A model generated the notes under the pieces. The model searched no databases and had not been told where the DNA came from. It saw only the letters and a list, made by a program, of their open reading frames with translations. Position numbers and translations under genes: made by a program. This document shows positions 52,810-61,346 of a stretch of 64,000 nt of DNA, piece by piece. Source of the stretch: UBA917 sp964435085 (GTDB lineage: Bacteria > Patescibacteriota > Patescibacteriia > Patescibacteriales > Patescibacteriaceae); NCBI GenBank assembly GCA_964435085.1, contig CAYSXQ010000002.1, positions 4,111 to 68,110 on the forward strand, given 5' to 3'. Every line of letters starts with the position of its first letter. Position 1 is the first letter of the stretch.

Positions 52810-52992
52810 ATGATTGGCATCAAGACCGTTAGAATTAAGAAGAAAGTAAGACCAAGTGGTCTGAGAAAAATAAAAAAACAGTTCAATCGCAGAGCTCGTT
52901 ATCAAAGAAAGAGAGAAACAGACTACGACAATAGCTATAATCCGAAAATGATTAAACGCAAGCAACACAGAAGTATCAAAAAAATTGCTTAA
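52810..52992 (+). CDS. Very basic 60-residue hypothetical protein
   Basis: Lys plus Arg make up more than a third of the chain (VRIKKKVRPSGLRKIKKQF; KRKQHRSIKKIA), with a few aromatics and no hydrophobic core. It looks like an RNA- or DNA-binding peptide, possibly ribosome-associated, but matches no ribosomal protein I know. Signals are strong: SD GAGGGGG eight bases before the ATG, a consensus promoter and a strong terminator. It lies between ileS and uvrB, in a monocistronic unit. Confidence 0.7.
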   Translation: MIGIKTVRIKKKVRPSGLRKIKKQFNRRARYQRKRETDYDNSYNPKMIKRKQHRSIKKIA

Positions 52993-53006
52993 CCGGACCT
53001 TTCCTA

Positions 53007-53029
53007 GGGCAGATTATCTGCCCTTTTTT
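53007..53029 (+). terminator. Terminator of the 60-residue protein gene
   Basis: GGGCAGA / TCTGCCC with loop TTA, followed by TTTTTT. Confidence 0.9.
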
Positions 53030-53060
53030 ATTTCCTCAAGCAGTGCTAAGCTAATATATT

Positions 53061-54887
53061 ATGGACTTTGAATTATTTTCAAAATTTAAAGCAGCTGGCG
53101 ACCAACCTCAAGCAATTGAGAAGCTTTGTCGTGGCCTAGCGCGTGGCGACGAAGAACAGACTTTACTTGGCGTGACTGGCTCAGGTAAGACTTTTACGAT
53201 GGCCAATGTCATTGCGAAGGTCAATCGTCCGACACTCATTATCTCACACAACAAAACTCTGGCTGCTCAGCTCTACGGTGAATTCAAAGAATTTTTCCCT
53301 AATAATGCTGTCCACTACTTCGTCTCTTACTATGACTACTATCAGCCGGAAGCTTATATGCCTCAGACTGATACTTATATTGAAAAAGAAACACAGATCA
53401 ATGAAGAGATTGATCGTTTGCGTCATGCGGCTACACAAGCTTTGATGACTCGTAATGACGTGATTATTATTGCCAGCGTCTCTTGTATTTATGGCCTAGG
53501 AGAAAAGGTTAACTATGAAAATCAAAGTCTAACTTTTAGAGTTGGCGAACGCATTAAGCGCAATGATATCTTAAGGCAATTAATTAAGATTCAATACAGT
53601 CGTGATGACGAACAGTTTAAACGCGGACAATTCAGAGTAATTGGCGAAAGACTAGACATTCACCTGACTAGTGGTGAGCAAGTCATTAGACTGGAGATGG
53701 ACGGTGATGAGATTGCCAATATTTATCGCTTTGATGTCAAAGTCGGTAATCAAGCTGTCTGGGCGATGAATATGAAAAATTCCGGAGCTATCAAGCTATC
53801 ACAAACTACTATCTTGCCAGCCAAGCACTTTGTGGCGCCAGAAGCACAGATCGCTTCAGCAATTACTTTGATTGAACTTGAACTTGCTGATCGTCTCAAA
53901 GAACTATTAGCTGAGGGTAAGTTAGTAGAAGCAGATCGCTTGGAACGCAAGACTAATTATGACCTTGAGATGATTCGGGCAGTTGGTTATTGCAATGGTA
54001 TCGAGAACTATTCTCGATTGATGGCAGGGCGTGCTGCTGGCGAACCACCAGAGACTTTGATTGATTTCTTTCCACCTGATTATCTATTAATCGTTGATGA
54101 ATCACACGTGACCTTACCGCAGATTCGTGGCATGTTTGCTGGTGATCGTAGTCGCAAGCAGACGCTAGTCGATTTCGGTTTTCGCTTGCCTTCAGCTATT
54201 GATAATCGCCCACTGAATTTCAAAGAATTTAAAACTAAAATCAACCAAGCTATTTATGTCAGTGCGACACCAGCGGCTTATGAAATCGAGCGCTCAAAGC
54301 AAGTAGTTAAACAGATTATTCGTCCAACTGGACTTCTTGATCCAATCGTGGAAGTGCGCTCATCGGAGAATCAGATCGAAGACTTGCTCGCGGAAATTAA
54401 GCTAAGAACTGCCAAGAAGCAAAGAACTCTAGCTATTACTCTAACTAAACGCATGGCTGAAGAGCTATCTAACTATCTCTCAGAGATGGGCATTAAGGTT
54501 GCTTACATTCATAGCGAGGTCAAAACCATGCAGCGTGTAGAAATTTTAACTGCGCTCAAAGACGGTGTTTATGACGTGCTAGTAGGCATTAATTTGCTCA
54601 GAGAAGGCATAGACTTGCCAGAAGTGTCTTTGGTTGCTATTTTAAACGCGGACATGTCTGGCTTTCTCAGAACTGAAACCAGTATGATTCAAACCATTGG
54701 TCGCGCGGCGCGGCACGCTGAAGGCAAGGCCATTCTCTATGGCCGCAGAATCAGTCCAGCGATGCGCACAGCGATTAGCATCACCAAGAAGCGTCGCTTA
54801 CTGCAAGAGAAATATAATGAAGAACATGGCATTAAGCCAATTTCTATTAAGCCGAAAAATTTAGTTAGTTTAATTGATAATAATTAG
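53061..54887 (+). CDS. uvrB: UvrABC excision nuclease subunit B, without UVR domain
   Basis: 608 residues. Walker A GVTGSGKT (37-44), the beta-hairpin segment [20 protein letters not shown] (about 90-110) that wedges between DNA strands, [14 protein letters not shown], and helicase motifs [40 protein letters not shown] and [12 protein letters not shown]. UvrB usually runs to about 660-680 with a C-terminal UVR domain that recruits UvrC; this protein ends at about 608 after [22 protein letters not shown], so that domain is missing. Stop TAG. The downstream orphan gene starts 31 bases after it. Confidence 0.95.
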   Translation: MDFELFSKFKAAGDQPQAIEKLCRGLARGDEEQTLLGVTGSGKTFTMANVIAKVNRPTLIISHNKTLAAQLYGEFKEFFPNNAVHYFVSYYDYYQPEAYMPQTDTYIEKETQINEEIDRLRHAATQALMTRNDVIIIASVSCIYGLGEKVNYENQSLTFRVGERIKRNDILRQLIKIQYSRDDEQFKRGQFRVIGERLDIHLTSGEQVIRLEMDGDEIANIYRFDVKVGNQAVWAMNMKNSGAIKLSQTTILPAKHFVAPEAQIASAITLIELELADRLKELLAEGKLVEADRLERKTNYDLEMIRAVGYCNGIENYSRLMAGRAAGEPPETLIDFFPPDYLLIVDESHVTLPQIRGMFAGDRSRKQTLVDFGFRLPSAIDNRPLNFKEFKTKINQAIYVSATPAAYEIERSKQVVKQIIRPTGLLDPIVEVRSSENQIEDLLAEIKLRTAKKQRTLAITLTKRMAEELSNYLSEMGIKVAYIHSEVKTMQRVEILTALKDGVYDVLVGINLLREGIDLPEVSLVAILNADMSGFLRTETSMIQTIGRAARHAEGKAILYGRRISPAMRTAISITKKRRLLQEKYNEEHGIKPISIKPKNLVSLIDNN

Positions 54888-54918
54888 TTCTTTTACTATC
54901 CAGAAAAAGGAGGATGCT

Positions 54919-55215
54919 ATGAGCACTCTCAGTGTCAGCACAGAAAACAGTGTAGTCAGCGAATGGGGCTACACCTTCGAAGTTAACCCAGCGGGAGATG
55001 CAATCAGCGTATCTAAAAACCCGAATCCACAAAAATACTTGCTTGACGACCAAGTAGCTTTGATTAATCACCCTCTGTTTGCTAATGGTACCAGAGGTGC
55101 AATAAAAACTATCACACGCCTTAGTTGTAATGGTAGTAAGGACGACATTTTGATGATTGAATCTAAGAACGGCGTCTCTATAAGAGCCAGCTTAAATCAA
55201 GTCACCAAAAACTAA
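54919..55215 (+). CDS. Hypothetical protein (98 residues)
   Basis: Start ATG 54919 is set by AAGGAGG five bases upstream, the best SD in the window; an in-frame start at 54874 lies inside uvrB. The protein is soluble, without cysteine except one, and seems beta-rich (SEWGYTFEVNPAGDAISVS; KDDILMIESKNGVSIRASL), perhaps an SH3-like barrel, but I recognise no family. A strong terminator follows. No clear promoter is seen, so it may be read from uvrB or from a promoter inside it. Confidence 0.7.
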   Translation: MSTLSVSTENSVVSEWGYTFEVNPAGDAISVSKNPNPQKYLLDDQVALINHPLFANGTRGAIKTITRLSCNGSKDDILMIESKNGVSIRASLNQVTKN

Positions 55216-55220
55216 ATTGA

Positions 55221-55248
55221 CCGCCAACAACTGTTGGCGGTTTTTATT
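55221..55248 (+). terminator. Terminator of the 98-residue protein gene
   Basis: CCGCCAAC / GTTGGCGG with loop AACT, followed by TTTTTATTTA. Confidence 0.9.
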
Positions 55249-55274
55249 TATTGTCATTCTCTGTGGCTTTCAGG

Positions 55275-55410
55275 CATGACATAATTTTTGTAATTTGAAA
55301 ATTAAAAACCGTGGATCCCCGCATTCGCGAGGATGACGAAATGTTTGAGACTTGGAAATTAATTAATTGTGATTTGTTTTGAAATTTTAAATTTGACATT
55401 GGAAATTAAA
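55275..55410. repeat. AT-rich repeat with a nested GC-rich palindrome, rpsU downstream region
   Basis: TAATTTGAAAATTAAAAAC...TTGTTTTGAAATTTTAAATTT are the ends of an AAATTTTAAA-family copy. Inside is CGTGGATCCCCGC, then TTCGCGAGGATGACG (55309-55338), the same GC-rich element as upstream of trmD. Confidence 0.65.
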
Positions 55411-55425
55411 AAGCTAGCCACAAAC

Positions 55426-55459
55426 AAAAAGACCCTTCTACAAAGAGAGAGGTCTTTTT
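55426..55459 (-). terminator. Terminator of the lepB-hisS-rpsU unit
   Basis: AAAAAGACC / GGTCTTTTT with a 16-base loop. On the minus strand it follows rpsU. Confidence 0.75.
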
Positions 55460-55486
55460 GCAAGCAAAGCTAGAATCTTAGCGTGT

Positions 55487-55717
55487 TTACCATTGCTTCT
55501 TTTCTTCTAATTTACCGATCTTACGCAAATATTCTTTTTTAGAACGTAGTTCTAAGCCGATTAGAGCGCTTGTTTTGATTTGAATTTTATTCTTGTCTTT
55601 TTTCTGATAACGGTTCTTACGGGCTTCCATTAACTTACCGCTTTGCTGTAAACGACGATTAAAACGACGCAAAAAAGCTTCGAAACTTTCGCCTTTCTTT
55701 CTCTTAAATTGTACCAT
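55487..55717 (-). CDS. rpsU: Ribosomal protein bS21
   Basis: 76 residues. GESFEAFLRRFNRRLQQSGKLMEARKNRYQKK (about 9-40) is the S21 core (usually ESFExALRRFKR...GxlxExRrRexYEKP), followed by a longer charged tail than the normal 58-70 residues. S21 is the last protein of the small subunit and assists translation initiation. The ATG is preceded by AAAGG and GGTGG. It is 39 bases after the hisS-like gene and ends at a terminator. Confidence 0.85.
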   Translation of the reverse strand: MVQFKRKKGESFEAFLRRFNRRLQQSGKLMEARKNRYQKKDKNKIQIKTSALIGLELRSKKEYLRKIGKLEEKKQW

Positions 55718-55756
55718 ATGCCACCAACCTTTCTAGATGATTATTGTTTGGATAAT

Positions 55757-57094
55757 TTAGCTAATATTAAGTCTTTTGTCAAGTTCGTGTAAAATCTTGC
55801 GGACATCGATGGTTTCTTGGACGCCTGATTCCATGTCCCGCAGCAAAATAGTCTCGTCGATTAATTCTTTTTGACCTAAAATTAAAGCATATTTAGCTTT
55901 AACACGCTCAGCCTCTTCAAGCTGGAGCTTGAGACTATCCTGAATGAAAAATTCACGCACACGGAAGCCGGCTCGGCGTAATTCTTCAAAGAGCAACATA
56001 CACTTCATCTTGGCATTTTCGGATAACTGAGCCATGAAAATGTCCGCTTCTTCGTCGCAAGCCACGGCAATATTCTTGCTACGGATACGTGAAATAGTTT
56101 TTTCTAAATCGATACCGAAACCACAGACAGATAAAGTCTTAGCGCCGAGACTTTCAAGCACAGCTGAGTAATTACCGCCGCCGCCAAGAGCCTGAGCTTT
56201 ATTACCCTCGCTAACTGGCACATATTCAAAAATGGTGTGATTGAAGTAATCAAAGCCAGCAACGCTAACTAGTTTAGTATTAAGGCTGTAAGGCACACCC
56301 ATACCATCGAGATATTCAAGGACAGCTTCGAAACGTTTGCGACAATCTTCGGTCAAATGATCGATAAAAGGTGGCAAATCAGACATCACCTCTTGGCAGA
56401 CATCCTCATCACACTCTAGTACTGACCAAGGATTTTTCAGAATCTTCTTGCGACACTCAGCACAGAGCTTGGATTTACGACCACGCTCTTTAAAGTATTC
56501 ATTAATGATCTTGGTGTAATTATTGCGACATTCTTGATTGCCAACACTGTTAATTTGAATTTCGACATCAACTTGTAGCTCCTTAAAGAAGTTGTAACCG
56601 ATGAGAATCAACTGAGCATCAGTAGAAGGTTTAAATTCACCAACAATATCTAAACGAAATTGATTAGACTGACGTAGGCGGCCACCCTGACTTTTGTCAT
56701 AACGAAAGACCTGACCCTGCCAAAAAGCCTTAAAAATTCGTTCGAGGTTGAAGTAGTTATGCTCAATACCGGCACGCATCAAACTGATAGCGCCGTCGGG
56801 ACGCAAGGCAATCTTTTCGCCATCATGACTAAGACAAGTAAACAATTCCTGAGTGACAAAGTCACTAGTTTTACCTAGCGCTCGCTCATAAAGACCGACG
56901 CTTTCTAAGCTAGGCAGATCGACACGTTTAAAATTATAAATCTTAGCCAACTCCTGAGCTTTACGATTAACTAGCTGCCAGTACTTGTACTCTTCTGGCA
57001 AGACGTCTTTCATGCCTTTGATCTTGGCAATAGGTGTATTTTCACGACCAGAGCGCTTAGCTAAGTCTGGTGTTTTTTTCTTAGGTCTAGGCAT
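55757..57094 (-). CDS. hisS: Histidyl-tRNA synthetase homologue with altered catalytic residues
   Basis: 445 residues with the HisRS layout: N-terminal class II core starting at KIKGMKDVLPEE, a zinc-type CAEC insert with NPWSVLECD (211-228), and a C-terminal anticodon domain (about 345-445). Key residues differ from HisRS: the catalytic Arg of the RGLDYY motif is Ala (VAGFDYF, 278-284); GGGRYDG reads GGGNYSA; the motif 3 GxER region reads DLEK; RPEGT reads RPDGA; motif 2 FRxExPQ reads FRYDKSQ. It may be an inactive paralogue or a specialised protein; HisZ lacks similar residues but also lacks the C-terminal domain. Gene is four bases after lepB. Confidence 0.75.
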   Translation of the reverse strand: MPRPKKKTPDLAKRSGRENTPIAKIKGMKDVLPEEYKYWQLVNRKAQELAKIYNFKRVDLPSLESVGLYERALGKTSDFVTQELFTCLSHDGEKIALRPDGAISLMRAGIEHNYFNLERIFKAFWQGQVFRYDKSQGGRLRQSNQFRLDIVGEFKPSTDAQLILIGYNFFKELQVDVEIQINSVGNQECRNNYTKIINEYFKERGRKSKLCAECRKKILKNPWSVLECDEDVCQEVMSDLPPFIDHLTEDCRKRFEAVLEYLDGMGVPYSLNTKLVSVAGFDYFNHTIFEYVPVSEGNKAQALGGGGNYSAVLESLGAKTLSVCGFGIDLEKTISRIRSKNIAVACDEEADIFMAQLSENAKMKCMLLFEELRRAGFRVREFFIQDSLKLQLEEAERVKAKYALILGQKELIDETILLRDMESGVQETIDVRKILHELDKRLNIS

Positions 57095-57097
57095 AAG

Positions 57098-57658
57098 TTA
57101 ATATTTATACTCAACATTTTTAAAAGTGGTGATGCGGCTAACTGGTAGGCCGCGGAAGAAAACTTTGCCGATGATAAAGCTCTTGTTGACTGGACCAAAA
57201 ATACGTGAATCTTTGGAGGCCATGCGATTGTCACCAAGCAGATAGTACTCGTTGGCACCCAAGAGAATCTTGGCATCAGTTGAAGCGCTGGTCAGCAAGC
57301 TCTCATCTAAGTATGGCTCGTCTAACAAAAAGCCCTGAGGATTTTGTAAGTTATAGATATAAATCCGACCATCTTTGAATTGAATAGACTCGCCAGGCAA
57401 AGCAATAATACGCTTAATGAAGAATTCTTGAGGATTGAGCGGATAGCGGAAGACCACAATTTCTCCACGAGTCGGCTCATTAAAACGATAACTAATCTCG
57501 TCAACAATCAAGTACTCGTGATCAAAGAAATTTGGCTCCATCGAGGCCCCTTTGACATAAAAAGGCTGGATTAAGAAGGCGCGCACCGGCAAAATAATAG
57601 CCAAGGAAAGTACCAACATCTTGATAAATTCCCAACTAAAACTCAAAAATTTCTTCAT
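57098..57658 (-). CDS. lepB: Signal peptidase I
   Basis: 186 residues, S26 family. One N-terminal membrane helix (about 8-28), the catalytic Ser39 in KGASMEPNF, the catalytic Lys82 in FIKRIIALPGE, and the box E motif GDNRMASKDSR. It cleaves signal peptides on the outer face of the membrane. First gene of the lepB-hisS-rpsU unit; promoter TTGACA-17-TATAGT just upstream. Confidence 0.96.
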   Translation of the reverse strand: MKKFLSFSWEFIKMLVLSLAIILPVRAFLIQPFYVKGASMEPNFFDHEYLIVDEISYRFNEPTRGEIVVFRYPLNPQEFFIKRIIALPGESIQFKDGRIYIYNLQNPQGFLLDEPYLDESLLTSASTDAKILLGANEYYLLGDNRMASKDSRIFGPVNKSFIIGKVFFRGLPVSRITTFKNVEYKY

Positions 57659-57678
57659 AGATATTATATTATTTTTAG

Positions 57679-57707
57679 ACTATACCACCTAGTGTTATTG
57701 GTGTCAA
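57679..57707 (-). promoter_or_regulatory. Promoter of lepB-hisS-rpsU
   Basis: Minus strand TTGACA (57702-57707), 17-base spacer, TATAGT (57679-57684). Confidence 0.7.
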
Positions 57708-57724
57708 ACATTGGAGCGAAGCTT

Positions 57725-58190
57725 CAAATTACAAGTTACAAGTTCCAAATAAATCACAAATCTCAAATCGCAAAAGATTACTTGGTTAATATTTTTGAGA
57801 ATATTTTAACCAAATCTTGCGACTCTGATAAAAGTAATTTCATTCTGTTGGCAAAATTTGGATTAGCTTCAATAATTAATTTTAGCCAATAAATTGTTTC
57901 CTTGGCTTCTTTAAGAGAAAGTCTCACTTTAAACCTAAGGTCTTTCTTGGTTTCAGTTTCGTTAGCTTCGCAATAGTTGGCTCCAATAGCAGTTCCGGAT
58001 CTAATAATCTGATTAATTAAAGGAGTATTAATAATATTTTTTGGCAAGGCTTGGCACAACCTCACTATCCTCTTACCAAATTCCAGAACCCTATCCTCTA
58101 ATGGATATTGATAATTCATAAAAAATCAAAAAAGCGTTTTGTAATTTGAAATTTGTGATTTATTTGGAACTTCGAACTTGAGATTTGGAA
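57725..58190. mobile_element. Candidate mobile unit: four-helix-bundle gene within inverted repeats
   Basis: About 47-50 bases at 57725-57775 are inverted at 58139-58190. A core of 22 bases (including ATTTGTGATTTATTTGGAAC) is identical and the flanks match at most positions. The gene at 57778-58119 lies exactly between the arms. No transposase is present. See the matching finding. Confidence 0.55.
57778..58119 (-). CDS. Four-helix-bundle protein of the 23S rRNA IVS (S23) family
   Basis: 113 residues, all helical. LEDRVLEFGKRIVRLCQALPKN, LINQIIRSGTAIGANYCEANE, FKVRLSLKEAKETIYWLKLI and a closing LLSESQDLVKIFSKIL match the TIGR02436-type four-helix bundle, named from proteins encoded in 23S rRNA intervening sequences and related to Avd of diversity-generating retroelements. 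The family is basic and may bind nucleic acid; function is unknown. Start ATG without SD. The gene is enclosed by an inverted repeat of about 50 bases, so it may move as a unit. Confidence 0.9.
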   Translation of the reverse strand: MNYQYPLEDRVLEFGKRIVRLCQALPKNIINTPLINQIIRSGTAIGANYCEANETETKKDLRFKVRLSLKEAKETIYWLKLIIEANPNFANRMKLLLSESQDLVKIFSKILTK

Positions 58191-58199
58191 CTTTGTATT

Positions 58200-60632
58200 T
58201 TATTTCCTACCAAGTAAAGACTTCTTAGCAGTGTTTTTCGCAACAACCTTGCCCTTAGAACCAAGCTTCTTCTCATAAGCCAGCAGATCTAAGGTCGTCT
58301 TAATGACCGTGTCAGGGTTAAGAGAAATGCTGTCAATGCCACACTCCACTAAGTAGCGAGCAAAATCAGGGAAGTCAGAAGGAGCCTGACCGCAGATGCC
58401 AACCTTGGTCTTGGTTTTTTTGCCGACTTCAATGAGGTATTTAATTAAGATTTTGACGCTGTCGTTCTTTTCATTAGAGACACCGGCCACTTTGAGGTTG
58501 CCAGCATCGCGATCAATGGCGAGAGTGAATTGAGTGAGGTCGTTAGAGCCAATAGAGAAACCATCAAAGATCTTAGCAAAGCGATCAGCGAGGATGATGT
58601 TAGTTGGCACTTCGGCCATGACGTAAATTTCTAGACCATCCACTCCCCGCTTGAGTCCATGCTTAGCCATGATGCCCTGAACCAAGAGGCCTTCTTCGAT
58701 GGTGCGGCAAATTGGGATCATGATCTTGAGGTTCTTGAGCTTCATGTCATTCCTGACCTTAGCCAGAGCCTTACATTCAAGAACAAAGGCCGGCATGTAA
58801 GTTGGGTCATAGTAACGACTAGCACCACGCCAACCGATCATTGGATTAGACTCCTCTGGCTCGTAAGCGCGACCACCGATGAGGTTAGCGTATTCATTAC
58901 TCTTGAAGTCAGAGAGACGGATGATGACGTCCTTAGGATAGAAAGCGGCAGCGATGAGAGCGACACCTTCGGCGAGCTTATCAATATAGAATTGCTTTTT
59001 GTCTTTGTAGCCGACAGTGATTTCGTCGATCTGCTTCTTAGCTTTTTTGTCAGCTAGCTTGTCGTAATTAATTAAAGCGAGCGGATGAATTTTGATGTAG
59101 TTATTGATAATAAATTCTTCACGAGCTAGACCCACACCGTCGTTAGGAATAAATGAGGAGGCAAAAGCCAGTTCTGGCGAACCGACGTTCATCATGATCT
59201 TGGTCTTCGGACGAGCCATGTTCTTGATATTGGTTTTATTAACCTTGAAAGGCAAAAGACCGTCATAGACAAAGCCTTCATCACCTTCAGCGCAACTCAC
59301 CGTCACCTTGTGACCAGAGCTTAAGACCTTAGTGGCGTTTTCAGTGCCGACTACACAAGGGATGCCGAGTTCACGGCTGACAATAGCGGCGTGACAAGTA
59401 CGACCACCTTTATTGGTCACGATAGCCGAGGCAATCTTCATGATTGGCTCCCAGTCTGGATCAGTCATGTCAGTGACCAAGACCTGACCTGGTTTGAATT
59501 TAACAATTTCATTAGCATTCATGATCTTGTTCACTTCACCAGCGCCAACCTTGGAGCCGACAGAGCGACCATGCACGAGGACTTTGGATTTCTTGCTGAT
59601 GACGTAATCTTCGATGACATTATGATCACGGACACTATGAATAGTTTCGGGACGAGCTTGGACGATGTAGAGCTTGCCGTCCACACCATCGAGCGCCCAC
59701 TCCATATCCATGGCGCGGCCATAATGCTTTTCGATAATCATACCCCACTTAGCTAGAGTCTTAACTTGTTCGTCGGTAATAGAAGCGGTGAGCTGATCTT
59801 TGTCTGCTACTGCAACGTCTTTGACTGGTGAGAGCTTATTCTTATCATCATAAATCATCTTGATGTTCTTGGCGCTCAAGTGCTTGTAGATGATAGCGCC
59901 AGTCGGCTTGAAGACATAGAATTCATCAGGCGTCACTTTGCCTTGAACAATGTTTTCACCGAGACCAAAGATAGAGTTGATCAAGACAACATTCTCAAAA
60001 CCACTTTCGGTATCGATAGTGAACATAATGCCCGAAGAGGCCTTGTCACTACGGACCATTTTCTGGACACCGACGGAGAGTGCGATAGAGAAGTGATCAA
60101 AGCCCTTGTCGACACGATAGGAAATGGCACGATCAGTGAAGAGTGAAGCAATGCAGCGCTGCACAGCTGAGAGCAAGGCGGTTTCACCGGAGATGTTGAG
60201 GTAAGTATCCTGCTGACCGGCAAAGCTAGCGTCAGGCAAGTCTTCGGCGGTAGCACTGGAGCGGACGGCGACGTGGAGATTGGTCGTCTTATGTAATTTA
60301 GATAATTCTTTGTAGGCACCAATGATTTCTTTTTTAAGTTCGGCTGGGTACTGAGCTTTGTTAATAAGATCACGAGCTTTCTTGGCGCGCTTAGCGAGAT
60401 CGAGGACGTCGTGAGTATTGAGACCGTCCAGTACTTCATGTAACTGCTTCTTCAGACCAGTCTTTTCAAAGAAGAAATTGTAAGCGGCGCTTGTGGTCGC
60501 AAAACCATTAGGGACATTGACGCCTTCTTTAGTTAATTTTTGAAACATTTCACCGAGCGAAGCATTCTTGCCACCAACCGAAGGCACATCCTTGATGCCA
60601 AGCTCCCTAAAGAATTTAATAAATTTGGACAT
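58200..60632 (-). CDS. ppsA: Phosphoenolpyruvate synthase
   Basis: 810 residues, the usual PpsA size. N-terminal ATP-grasp domain (VGGKNASLGEMFQKL; VAVRSSATAEDLPDASFAGQQDTYLN), the phosphohistidine domain with the catalytic His in GGRTCHAAIVSRELGIPCVVG (about 412-432), and the C-terminal PEP-binding barrel (GWRGASRYYDP; VMAEVPTNIILADRF; KVGICGQAPSDFPDF with the acid-base Cys). It interconverts pyruvate and PEP with ATP. PPDK, which uses diphosphate, has a longer form (about 870-900). Promoter 65 bases upstream. Confidence 0.95.
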   Translation of the reverse strand: MSKFIKFFRELGIKDVPSVGGKNASLGEMFQKLTKEGVNVPNGFATTSAAYNFFFEKTGLKKQLHEVLDGLNTHDVLDLAKRAKKARDLINKAQYPAELKKEIIGAYKELSKLHKTTNLHVAVRSSATAEDLPDASFAGQQDTYLNISGETALLSAVQRCIASLFTDRAISYRVDKGFDHFSIALSVGVQKMVRSDKASSGIMFTIDTESGFENVVLINSIFGLGENIVQGKVTPDEFYVFKPTGAIIYKHLSAKNIKMIYDDKNKLSPVKDVAVADKDQLTASITDEQVKTLAKWGMIIEKHYGRAMDMEWALDGVDGKLYIVQARPETIHSVRDHNVIEDYVISKKSKVLVHGRSVGSKVGAGEVNKIMNANEIVKFKPGQVLVTDMTDPDWEPIMKIASAIVTNKGGRTCHAAIVSRELGIPCVVGTENATKVLSSGHKVTVSCAEGDEGFVYDGLLPFKVNKTNIKNMARPKTKIMMNVGSPELAFASSFIPNDGVGLAREEFIINNYIKIHPLALINYDKLADKKAKKQIDEITVGYKDKKQFYIDKLAEGVALIAAAFYPKDVIIRLSDFKSNEYANLIGGRAYEPEESNPMIGWRGASRYYDPTYMPAFVLECKALAKVRNDMKLKNLKIMIPICRTIEEGLLVQGIMAKHGLKRGVDGLEIYVMAEVPTNIILADRFAKIFDGFSIGSNDLTQFTLAIDRDAGNLKVAGVSNEKNDSVKILIKYLIEVGKKTKTKVGICGQAPSDFPDFARYLVECGIDSISLNPDTVIKTTLDLLAYEKKLGSKGKVVAKNTAKKSLLGRK

Positions 60633-60697
60633 AAGAGGAAAGAGACAATTACAAAAATTCTCAATTTAGTAATTGTAGATAATTAGTAAGTTTGATT

Positions 60698-60727
60698 ATT
60701 ATAGCATACTTGTGAGTGGCCGGACAA
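60698..60727 (-). promoter_or_regulatory. Promoter of ppsA
   Basis: Minus strand TTGTCC (60722-60727), 18-base spacer, TATAAT (60698-60703). Confidence 0.6.
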
Positions 60728-60743
60728 ATTTTGGGTAATAAAA

Positions 60744-60767
60744 AAATACGCCTATTAAAGCGTATTT
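60744..60767 (-). terminator. Terminator of the 178-residue protein gene
   Basis: AAATACGC / GCGTATTT around CTATTAAA. On the minus strand it is followed by TTTT. Confidence 0.85.
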
Positions 60768-60772
60768 ATAAA

Positions 60773-61309
60773 TTATGAATTTTTGGCAAAGGCGCCGAGA
60801 GATATGATTTGTTTGAGCTTGGAAATGATTAGTCCAAGAATCATAACTGATTTAACCAGATAAATATCTGGCGTAATAACTATGACTGGCATCAGCTTAA
60901 ACCAGTCGTAATTAATGTAGATATCGTAATCAAGATTAAGGTCAATGCTAGACGGGTAACCATCAAGACTAATAACCGGAACAGAGAAGCCTTGCTCCTT
61001 CATCAAACCTCTGACAGTCTCGGCGACATGACCTTCAAGCCTAGTAATAACAACTAGGTCGTAGCCACTAGCCAGTAAAGACTTAAGGTAAGAAAACCTT
61101 TCGCAAACTTCTTCAAAACTAAATTTATCAACACTGGCAATCTTGCCTAGGTAACCGTTCCAGCGAGAATTGACCGTGCCCTTAGCCCGACCTTCAGCAA
61201 AACTGCTGCTGAGAATAGACGTCTGATAAGTAATAGTTGCTAGTCGAGACTCAAACTGCGAACAACTAAGAAATAATTTATCCCAAGATAAAGCAATAAC
61301 TTTTTTCAC
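60773..61309 (-). CDS. Hypothetical protein (178 residues)
   Basis: Start GTG at 61309, six bases after AGAGG; the frame is open to a TTG at 61336 but that lacks an SD. The sequence begins KKVIALSWDKLFLS and contains YDLVVITRLEGHVAETVRGLMKEQGFSVPVISLDGYPSS, which resembles the Rossmann-like core of HAD proteins, though the HAD DxD motif is not evident. The C-terminal 45 residues (MPVIVITPDIYLVKSVMILGLIISKL) are hydrophobic. Unknown function. It lies downstream of tRNA-Leu and probably shares its transcript; it has a terminator. Confidence 0.65.
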   Translation of the reverse strand: MKKVIALSWDKLFLSCSQFESRLATITYQTSILSSSFAEGRAKGTVNSRWNGYLGKIASVDKFSFEEVCERFSYLKSLLASGYDLVVITRLEGHVAETVRGLMKEQGFSVPVISLDGYPSSIDLNLDYDIYINYDWFKLMPVIVITPDIYLVKSVMILGLIISKLKQIISLGAFAKNS

Positions 61310-61346
61310 TGAAAACCTCTTTATGATAATGAACAAAAACTATTAG

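Noticed and set aside
57778..58119. Remnant of a 23S rRNA gene with an intervening sequence
   Set aside because: No rRNA sequence is visible on either side; flanks are lepB promoter and ppsA.
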